Below are positions 38,158 through 47,674 of a DNA stretch of 64,000 nucleotides, piece after piece; the first letter of the stretch is position 1, and every line of letters starts with the position of its first letter. Below the pieces are notes generated by a model. That model did not search any database. It saw only the letters and a program-made list of their open reading frames with translations, and was not told the origin of the DNA. The position numbers were made by a program, and so were the translations under genes. This stretch comes from Aralia elata (lineage: Eukaryota; Streptophyta; Magnoliopsida; Apiales; Araliaceae), in assembly GCA_034770075.1 (NCBI GenBank), contig CM068383.1, positions 11,311,778-11,375,777 of the forward strand, given 5' to 3'.

Positions 38158-38841
38158 AGTAACTGTAACGACCCCAAAATCGGGACTATTTCCACTCCCG
38201 ATCTTGTGCGTTAATATGTAATCTCATTCTAACTTTACAGCATTAACCAATATTATAATCGATATAATGCGAATTATTTAAAACTTTTATAACTTTCCTT
38301 CATTTCCTGAATCGCAACCTTTACAATTAGTCTTATCTTTAAAACCATATATATTATGATTTATCTCAAAGGTCAGTTGCGAATATAAAATTCGACTTTT
38401 GATATTAAATTCATCTTTCCATACATTCCGTTCCAACTCAGCAAATTAAATAAACTATACAGTAGACTGAATTCATAATTCAATGTTTCTCATATGATAT
38501 TTTTATCATACGACAATAACTTATGTAAAGTTGAACAATCACATTCAAACTATTAACTATGATTTGATATTATAAATAATAATTGCGCTCAATTTCATTA
38601 TAACAAGTCAAATTGATTTAATACATATTTAGTAAAGATATAATAAACATTTTCCAATCAGAACGCGCTCCAAACTTTCTTCTTTATGATCATCTGGTGA
38701 TTCAACTTTTAATCTACAAATAAGTTATTTGCAAATATGAGCGTGGCAGCTCAACAAGTCTAATAGTTAGCACCTTTCATGTTTCACATAGTATACATGA
38801 TTCGTATTGTATTCATGCGTCATGCATTTCATGTTGTGCAT

Positions 38842-38879
<38 letters not shown>

Positions 38880-38882
<3 letters not shown>

Positions 38883-38964
38883 AGCATATATATATATATA
38901 TATATATATGATAAAGGGTGTTCTGCTAGTTATGCTTTTTAAGAGTTCTGCTCTTGATCCTTGT

Positions 38965-38965
<1 letters not shown>
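38880..38965. mobile_element. Foldback MITE F2 remnant, unit 3
   Basis: Only GGAGCAT from the left arm and AAAGGGTGTTCTGCTAG onward from the right arm remain. The GCGACGG hairpin has been replaced by a TA run. Confidence 0.7.
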
Positions 38966-39001
<36 letters not shown>

Positions 39002-40110
39002 GCCTTATACATTTCATGTTATGCAATTTAAACACGATTCTTAGTATGTATACTTCGTATTTAACCACTTCCATGTAATACATATTTTACACACGTAAAC
39101 ATATACATCAATTTCATACAGAACAATAAGTTTTAATTATCCACTACATATCAACAGTTCAACACATCCTTGTAGTACATTTTTCATATAACAACAAGTT
39201 AACAAATTACTGAAAGAACTTGCCTCGGTTTGTACGTGTATCGTTTTTACGTTCCCAAATGTTCATGATATAATTCTTCTCGTCAATTATTATAATCCAA
39301 GTTTTATCTATCGTTGTATAACCTAGATATATGTACAATTAGGTTATCATACACTTATCAATCTCATAACGTCACGACACTTCATGAGTCTACTAATATT
39401 TTTAAAGTCTTTAGAATATTATTCTGAACTTTTCAAACAATTTTCACATTTTTCAGATTATCCAACAATTTTTGCAATTATTTCTATTTATAAAAATTAT
39501 CATTTAATAGCTTCAAAATAAAAATAATAACTCCTCATACTTTTATATCTTCACAACACCATAAATATTAATCTTATATTATTATAAGATTTTCCACCAG
39601 ATTTCATAATTATCCACCATTCATAGAATTTTCTATGAATTTACACTAATTTTTAAACTAACTTTAAATAGCTTAAAAATACAATAAATACTTCTGCCCT
39701 TCAATAATTCTTCACAAATGTCCTGTAATTCTGAAATAATATTATAAGATTTTTGTAAAAATATTTCAACTCAAAATAATTTTTTGATAATTTAATTATA
39801 ATTTTCGAAGTGCTGAAACTTCAAAAATTCATAGTAATTAGTCCTTTTATCAGAAAATTACGAATCTTATGTCAATTCCACGTAAAATTTAATTCTCTAC
39901 AACTTTTTACTACAAAGTTTCTCCAAATTCTGGACGAAAATGGCTCAAACAGGCTCTGCCGAAAAGTTCGTCAACGGCGACTTTCTAATCATATTCTCCG
40001 GCGACTGAGTAGTTTTCCGGCAAACTTTTTATTATTTTTTTTTCTGCTCAGATTAGTTCTCTAGTATTTCAGAAATTCAAATATGTAATTAATATAGAAA
40101 ACATCATTTT

Positions 40111-43100
40111 TGGATAATTTTAAAACTGATTATAATGTTAAAACTGTTGAAAAGGTTTATGTTATTAATAAAGAATATGAAAATTGTAGTCTGTTAACCC
40201 CTGATGTTATTAAAAAACATAGGAAAAAGGGTTACAATTTTATGCATTTAGGATTAATTCAAGTTGCTGTTAAACCATTAAACATTAAAGGAATTAATTC
40301 AAGTATTTATCTGTGTCTTCGTGACGCCAGATTTCTTAATTACTTCCCCAGTATTATTGCTGTGATGGAATCAAGTCTGCATGATGGTCCGATCCATTTC
40401 AATTGCTTTCCTGATTTCACCTTAAGTCTAAGTGATCCAAATTTAATAAAGGCTTTAACCTTGAATATCAAAACATCTGGTGAAATAACCCAGATGATGG
40501 AAGGATCTCAAGCTTTACCTTTGATTTATAGAATTTACTATAAAACAATGAAAACCAATTTAAATGTTCATGCACTTAATAAGAGCCCTAAAGATCAAAC
40601 TGTATTGATTCAAAGCAGTACTAGTAATGCTAATGTCCAAGTTCCGAGAACAATTCTCTGGAAAGACATTACTCTCCCTAGTCAATGGACTTTATCAACT
40701 GAAGTCCTTCAAAGACCCATTAATAACACTTTATTAAATGTTGAAAATGTTAGACAATTTTCTGATGGTACTGTTAAAATTAGCTTTGAACGTACCAGAA
40801 GACCTTTAATTATTGAAGAATTTACTAGTCCTTCAGTTCCTTCTTTGGCTCCCTCTAGAAGAGATACTGAAATACTAAGCAATATTTCTTTACAAGATGT
40901 TAAAATGAAAGGTATATTAAATGAAGGCCAAACTAGTCATCCGTGTTATACTACTAATGAATCTGCAAAAGATGAGCAATCATCTCCTACCCAAACAGAT
41001 TTTGAAGCTCCTGTTAATCACCAGTTAAGAGTTATCACAAAAGAGTTTAAACTTGATTGGAATAATCTTGTTGATGATTTTAATTCAAAAGAAAATAAGA
41101 GTAATAGGCATATTTTTCGTACTAATCACGTGGAAAAAGAACGTGAAAAGGTCATTAATAGATGGAAAAGATTTATTATGACAGAAAAAATTAATATTAC
41201 ATTTTTTAATTGGTATGAAAAATATCATGGAAAGTGTAGAGTGTTAACAAAGAGTCAATGGATTAAAGAAGATAAGTCAAAAGTTTTATCGAGTCATCCC
41301 CCATTAGAAACTATTATCTTGCCTGTTAAAAATACTTCTGTTGTTGACAGTCCTTTTAAAATTGCTGATAACAACAAAGATGAAAAGAAAATTATTGAAC
41401 AAAATAATTTCACTAATCAATATTTATCAACAATTGGTAAACAATTAGACAAAATTGAAGAAAAATTCGATGAAACTATTATTAAAAATCCAAATAGTAA
41501 AATCGAACAACCTTTACTTACACTCCCAGAAAATAGAAATAATTTAAGTTTACCTAATAAAGACGATCAAATCACCAAACAATTAGATAAGATCTTTAAA
41601 AAATTAAAGAATCCTGCTGAGTCTAGCACTATTGCGGTTATTGACCAAATTAGTAATGAAAGTAGTTCTGAGTCAGATTCTGTTTCTGATTCAACTACCA
41701 ATAGTAATCGATCCATTATAGATCAGTTAAATAAATTGACTTTTAATCATGCTAGTATTACAAAAAATTGGTATACTAGACCTACTCCTCAGGATTTACA
41801 GTTCGAAGAGAGAAACCTAGATAATCAATTTTCTGTTTCTTCTAATAAAATTTATGAATGGAATATTGATGGATTTAGTGAACAAGAAATTTTAAATAAA
41901 TTAAATCATATGTCCATGGTCGCCAATAGTTATATCACTAATTACACTAATTTAGCTCAATCAGATATTGTTGAATTACTAGTTAGTGGTTTCACTGGTA
42001 TTCTTAGGTCTTGGTGGGAAAAGCATCTCACAGAAAATACCAGACTTACCATAATTCATGCTATTCAACGTGATGATGATGGTAATCCCATCTTTAATGA
42101 AGATATTGGTGTCGGTGCACCAGATGGAGTAAATACTTTAATATTTAGCATAATAAAACACTTTATTGGAACCCCTAGTAATATCATCGAAAGAATACAC
42201 GACCAATTAAGTAATCTCACGTGTCCTACTTTAAGTGACTTTAGATGGTATAAAGATGTTTTTACCTCTCGAGTCATGATGCGAACTGATAGTAATAAAC
42301 CATTTTGGAAAGAAAAATTTGTTAATGGTTTACCTAATTTATTTGCTCACAAAGTTAGAGAAGAGCTTAGTAAAGATTTAGGTTTTATTGACTATGATAA
42401 TTTAACATATGGTGACATAATAAGTCATATTCAAAAAATAGGCCTAAAAATGTGTATCGATTTTAAGATCAGTAAACAAGCTAATAAAGATAAACAAAAG
42501 GCTAAATATGAGTTAGGAACATTTTGTGAGCAATATGGTTTGCCCCCTGTTGCTCCCTCTAGAAGAAAGCATAGGCATAAACATGTTGATACTCACAGAA
42601 GTCGTAAAAAATGTAGAAAACATCATACTCATAGTCAGAAAAAGGATAGTAAAGATACTTACTATAATAAACCAAAATCTTCGAGTAAAAAACATTCACA
42701 TAGAAGAAAAAATTATGACAAAAGTAAAGTTACTTGCCACAATTGTGGGCAGAAAGGTCATTACAAAAATGAATGTAAAATAAAGCAAAAGCTTAGTCAA
42801 CTAAAAATATCTGAAGAAGATTCAGAACAACTTTTAGAATTACTAAGAATAGAGAATAACTTCAACATTGAAGATTATCCTGATATCTCTTATGATTCTA
42901 CTAGTAGCACTAGTAATGAAACTGATATAAATGAATCTGATGAAGTTACCTTATGCACCAATGATTGTACTAACAATTGTTGTGTCAAAAGATTAAATGT
43001 ATTAACTAAAGATGATGTAGAACAATCTTTGTTGATAGATTTAATCAGTAAAATATCATATCCTCAGTTAAAAACTCAGTATACGAAACAATTAAAGGAT

Positions 43101-45422
43101 TTATTAACTAAAGATAATACTGATAATAATAAACTAAAAAAGAGTAAAGAAAAACCTATTTTTAGTCTTAATAAAACTCTTGATAGGTTTAAACTTCCTA
43201 TTAAAGAAATAACTTTACCAGATTTAAATCAAGAAGTTAATAAATTAAAGAAAGAAATTGCTAATCTTAAACTAGAAATTCCTAAGTTACGAGAAGAGAT
43301 TAGTAATATTAATGAAAATTTAAAAGAAAAAGACAAAATCCTTCAAATTAATGAGTCTTCTGAAGAAGAGGCAGAATCTTCTACTTCTAAGCAAGACGAG
43401 TTAGATTTGATTAATCTTCAAGGATTTTCTCTAAAAAGATTAAAAGATATTACTATTCAAAAATGGTATATTAATATCACTTTAGTTATTAATAAAACTT
43501 TCATTCTGGAATTACCTGCTCTAGTTGATACTGGTGTAGATCTTAATTGTATTCAAGAAGGACTAATTCCTACTACTTACTATCAAAAAACTAATGAAAG
43601 ACTAATTTCTGCTAATGGTAGCCAAATGGAAATTAAATATAAATTACCTAAGGTTCATATATGTCAGAATAATATGTGTTTTAAAACATCATTTGTTTTA
43701 ATTCGTAATATGACTGACAAAGTTATTTTAGGATTACCTTTTATCTATTTACTTTATCCTTTCACCACCAGCACTGAAGGATTAAACAGTAAACATTTAG
43801 GTAAAACAGTTACCTTTAAATTTATTTCTAGTCCTAAAGAAAGAGATTTAAAAATAATTCAAGATGAATCTATTTCTAAATCCTTAAACCTTCTAACTAG
43901 TAAAAGCAATCAGTTAAAATATTTGAAGGAAGAAATTAAGTATAAACAAGTTGATAAACAACTCACTGAAAAGAGAGTTCAAGATAAAATCGATAATTTA
44001 AAGGACTATCTTAGTAAAAACCTTTGTTCTGATTTCCCTAATGCTTTTTGGCATAGAAAAAAGCATATTGTTAGGTTACCTTATGCTAAGGAATTCAAAG
44101 AACATTTGATTCCTACTAAGGCTAGACCTATTCAAATGAATCATGAACAAATGGAACTTTGTAAAAAGGAAATTAATGAATTACTCAGTAAAGGCCTAAT
44201 TAGACCTAGTAAATCTCATTGGTCTTGCCCAGACTTTTATGTTAATAATGAAGCTGAGAAAGAGAGAGGTGATCCTCGTCTAGTCATCAACTATAAACCA
44301 TTAAACAAGGTTCTTGAGTGGATTAGATACCCACTACCCAATAAAAAAGATTTGCTCAATAGGTTAAGTCAAGCCACAGTCTTTAGTAAATTTGATTTAA
44401 AGTCAGGATTCTGGCAAATTCAAATTCATGAAAAGGATAGGTATAACACTGCCTTCACCACTCCTTTTGGACATTACGAATGGACGGTAATGCCATTCGG
44501 TCTTAAAAACGCTCCTAGTGAATTTCAAAATATTTTGAACGATATTTTGAATCCCTTCAGTCATTTTGTTATCGTCTATATTGATGATATCCTCATATTC
44601 TCTAAGTCAATTGAAGAACATCATAAACATTTGAATTCGTTCTTCAACATAGTCAAACTCAATGGTTTGGTACTTTCTCCCACCAAATGTAGTCTGTTCT
44701 AAACTAAAGTTAGGTTTCTCAAACATACTATTCATCATGGTCTTATTCAGCCAATTGATAGAGCTATTCAATTCGCAGATAAATTCCCTGATAAAATCAC
44801 TGATAAAACCCAACTTCAAAGATTTTTAGGATCTCTAAATTACGTTGGAGAATTCTATAAAGATCTTCGCTTAATCTGCAAATCTTTATTTCAGCGTTTG
44901 CAAGACAATCCCCCTCCTTGGACTGACATTCATACTTCTGTCGTCCAACAAATTAAAAAATATGTCAAGAACTTGCCTTGTCTTGGCATTTCTAATGATT
45001 CAGCATTCAAAATTATTGAAACAGATGCTTCTGAAATTGGTTTCAGAGGTATTCTTAAGCAAAAGTTAACTCCTACTTCTGCTGAACAAATTGTTCGATT
45101 CCACTCCGGCAAATGGGATCCAACACAAGTTAAATATAGTACTATTAAAAAAGAAATTTTAGCTTTAATATTATGTATTAACAAATTTCAAAGCGATATA
45201 TTAAATCAAAAGTGTTTAGTCAGAATTGATTGTAAATCTGCTAAATACATTCTAGAAAAAGATGTTGAAAATATAGCTGCTAAACATACTTTTGCCAGAT
45301 GGCAAGCGTTATTAAGCATTTTTGATTTTGATATTGAATATATTAAAGGTTGTGATAATTCAATCCCTGATTTTCTTACAAGAGAATTTATTAATTCAGG
45401 TATTGTTTCTCTTACCAAATGA
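40111..45422 (+). pseudogene. Pararetrovirus ORF1 polyprotein, one internal stop
   Basis: One frame covers about 1770 codons. It is broken by a TAA at 44700-44702, just after the RT active site, and it lacks an ATG at the left junction. Counting from 40110: 30K-type movement protein in about residues 10-200; coat-protein-like region in about 590-800; Lys/His-rich stretch and CCHC knuckle C-x2-C-x4-H-x4-C at 876-889; coiled coil near 1050-1090; aspartic protease DTG at 1140-1142; reverse transcriptase with YIDD at 1490-1493; RNase H beyond the stop with its first Asp at 1639. There is no integrase. The stop separates RT from RNase H, so the present copy would give a truncated product. Otherwise it is unusually well preserved. 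Confidence 0.88.
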
Positions 45423-46741
45423 GTGTGAGAGGTGGTTCCAGCGGTTCGGCTCGCCCTTCGGGCCCAAGTAACAAAAATAAGGGAATTACTGTCCCTCATC
45501 CAGTTAATCATGTCCCTTCTGTGGACTTAGTAAACAGATACAGTGTTCTTGGTAACATCCCGAGACCATACAACACAGTTCTAGCCAATAAACCCAAATC
45601 AATTGACCCATTCTGCAGTCCATCAACTGCAATTCAGAAAACTCCTAGTCAAAGCTCACAGTATGTTCCTACGTACGAAGTCAACCTTTTCCATGTTGAG
45701 TCATTTATGAAACCTAAAGATGATCCAGTTACTTTGGCTTTCCAATTCTTCCCAACTGGTTGGCATTTTACTCCCCCTGCTCCTTATAAATCCCTTGCGT
45801 ATTATAAGGACATTCTTATTCAAACAGAATCACTACTTATTAAACCTATTTATGATAGAAATGATGAATCCAAAGTTATTTATCATTCTCTTTACATTAA
45901 AAAGATTATTTCAATGCCCGATTGGAATAGTCATCCTTCTGGTCTTACCCCATTAGATAATCAAAGTAATCATTTTAATTATTATGATTATATGGAAGCT
46001 TGGCATAAGATTTTCTTATACCAAAATCAATCTTTTAGTCATTCGTGGTTCATTCAATTTGACCACAAATTCAAAAGTCAAATTCCATATTGGTTTGTTC
46101 TGTGGTGGTCTCACTATGGTCCATCTTCAGACATTTTCCCAGAACTTCTCCAGTCCCAAGTTATCCATTTTCATAATCATGCGTCCTATAATCCAAAATT
46201 TGAAGGTATCCCCTTACTGCTTCATTTTGTTAGTAAATATAAGATTCCTTGGATTCTTAAGTGGCAGTATAACCTTCAAACTCCAGTCATCGACACAGTT
46301 TTTAAATCAAAAGATCAAAAAACTGTCTCCAGCACAGTCAGCCCAGTCTCAATGGTTACACGAATTTATTTCATTAAATGGTGGGATAAATTTGATGTAA
46401 GTCGTATTGTTGGTCAAGTTCAAAAGGAATTTCCTGTAATTCCTTCTATTAAATCTATTCCTGAAAAGGAATCTTCCAGTAAAATCACCAAGTCAAAAGA
46501 GAAACATCCATCTCCCAGTCTCTCTAGTTCTTTCGATGTTTCTTCTGTTAAAACTTGTTCTATTAGTGAATTAAAATTATTGGCTGATGCCATTAATGCT
46601 CAAGTCACCAGGCTTCATGAAGAAATTGAAGCTTCAGAATGTTCATCCTCTTCTTCGAAGAAGACAGTGGCTAGTAAAGAGGAAGATGATGATACATACG
46701 GCAGCATCAATCTTCAAGATGCTCAGGACCCATTTGCCTGA
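45419..46741 (+). CDS. Pararetrovirus ORF2, function unknown
   Basis: 440 codons with no break. The ATG overlaps the ORF1 stop as ATGA, which suggests coupled or reinitiated translation. The first 90 residues are Ser/Pro/Asn-rich. The centre (about 95-330) is rich in Trp, Tyr and Phe, with W-F-I-Q-F-D, F-V-L-W-W-S and F-I-K-W-W-D-K-F motifs and no transmembrane look. The end is Ser/Lys-rich with a short coiled coil (about 385-415) and an acidic tail. I know of no enzyme or capsid motif in it. A second ORF of unknown function downstream of the polyprotein is described for florendoviruses, and this fits. Alternatives such as an aphid-transmission or transactivator-like role have no support in the sequence. 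Confidence 0.8.
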   Translation: MSVRGGSSGSARPSGPSNKNKGITVPHPVNHVPSVDLVNRYSVLGNIPRPYNTVLANKPKSIDPFCSPSTAIQKTPSQSSQYVPTYEVNLFHVESFMKPKDDPVTLAFQFFPTGWHFTPPAPYKSLAYYKDILIQTESLLIKPIYDRNDESKVIYHSLYIKKIISMPDWNSHPSGLTPLDNQSNHFNYYDYMEAWHKIFLYQNQSFSHSWFIQFDHKFKSQIPYWFVLWWSHYGPSSDIFPELLQSQVIHFHNHASYNPKFEGIPLLLHFVSKYKIPWILKWQYNLQTPVIDTVFKSKDQKTVSSTVSPVSMVTRIYFIKWWDKFDVSRIVGQVQKEFPVIPSIKSIPEKESSSKITKSKEKHPSPSLSSSFDVSSVKTCSISELKLLADAINAQVTRLHEEIEASECSSSSSKKTVASKEEDDDTYGSINLQDAQDPFA

Positions 46742-47076
46742 CCAAAGTCAATCATGCCCCTACTTTCCCACCGAAAATTAGCTTTTAGTCATCAGTCACA
46801 TGGCCCCCTGGCCCCAAGTCATCAGTGCTCCAGCAAGCTCTCCTACTTTCACCGAAAGTAGCCTCAAAAGTAAAGATTCTTCCGGATTTTGCGGTCAACT
46901 GTTGGCCTTTAGTCCTGTGAATAGTAAAAAAAGTCATTATTCATTTTTACTGTTCATTTACTTTTGTAATAGTAATTTGTAATAATATCAATCCCCGTGA
47001 TTGAATAGTATCAGTAATAATTTACTTTTCTTATTCATGTAATAGTAAAGTGTCTGTAATAGTTCTTTCCTTATGT
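46742..47076 (+). other. Pararetrovirus intergenic region, upstream part
   Basis: Noncoding, between the ORF2 stop and the TATA box. Repeated AATAGTAA-type words occur at 46920-47050. It probably holds promoter elements of the pregenomic RNA. Confidence 0.55.
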
Positions 47077-47084
47077 TATAAAAG
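47077..47084 (+). promoter_or_regulatory. TATA box of the pararetrovirus pregenomic RNA
   Basis: TATAAAAG in TTATGTTATAAAAGGAATCG. It lies downstream of ORF2 and upstream of the poly(A) signal and primer site, the order used by caulimovirids to make a terminally redundant RNA. Confidence 0.75.
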
Positions 47085-47285
47085 GAATCGAACTCAGTTA
47101 GATGAGGCAGGTTTTTTCTTAACCAATACAAGTCTTAGAAAGACTCAGAGTTCCTTCTCTGACTAATCTTTAGCCTTGTAGCCCATTAGCCCTTCTTCAC
47201 CTCTTAATGTTCTAGTTATATTGAGTCAATTGTAAGTTTTAATTTAACTTTCTTTAGTTAGTACATAGTTTGTTTTATGATTATC

Positions 47286-47291
47286 AATAAA
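47286..47291 (+). terminator. Pararetrovirus poly(A) signal AATAAA
   Basis: AATAAA about 200 bp after the TATA box, a spacing that fits caulimovirid transcripts passing the signal once and using it on the second pass. Confidence 0.6.
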
Positions 47292-47378
47292 ACTGTTTTT
47301 AGTAATTGCTTGTGTTGAATTGTATGCGCCAAATTTATTTCTCTATTTCTCTACTCTTCCTGAGCTTCCGCCCCTTAA

Positions 47379-47386
47379 TGGTATCA
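47379..47386 (+). other. Truncated tRNA-Met primer site at the integration edge
   Basis: TGGTATCA is the first eight bases of the plant tRNA-Met primer site (an intact version, TGGTATCAGAGC, is at 60626 in another element). GTATCA is shared with the host at this point, so the exact joint cannot be placed within it. Confidence 0.7.
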
Positions 47387-47674
47387 ATATATATATATAT
47401 ATAGGTTGGTCACTTTACCAGCCTTCTTGAACTTTCTACCAAGTAATAAAACAAAAACTTACTCCTTAGCCTTTAAGGAGGCTGCCGACTTACTCCTCTT
47501 TCTTGTATAATGAAATTCATTTCGTTTTCTTTTTTTATTAGCAAGCATGCTACATGGGTTAAACTTTCAATTAGTAATAAAAAAAATTCGATCCTTATCA
47601 TTCTTTGATGGCCGCCACTTGCCCAATATCCCCCATGTGATACCCATCATTATCTCCATTTTTTTAACATACAT

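Larger units (their letters stand above)
40111..47386 (+). mobile_element. Endogenous caulimovirid, Florendovirus-like, near unit length
   Basis: A 7.3-kb insertion found only in unit 3. It holds a polyprotein ORF (movement protein, coat region with CCHC knuckle, protease, RT, RNase H), a second ORF, a promoter, a poly(A) signal and the start of a tRNA-Met primer site at its right edge. There are no LTRs, no integrase and no target duplication, as expected for a plant pararetrovirus copy caught by DNA repair. The two-ORF layout is what I know for Florendovirus; Petuvirus has one ORF. The left edge lies at the first codons of ORF1. Genus is inferred from gene order, family is firm. Confidence 0.85.

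Noticed and set aside
40110..46741. A Ty3/gypsy or Ty1/copia retrotransposon
   Set aside because: No LTRs, no integrase, no target duplication; N-terminal movement protein and a caulimovirid-type promoter/poly(A)/primer order instead.
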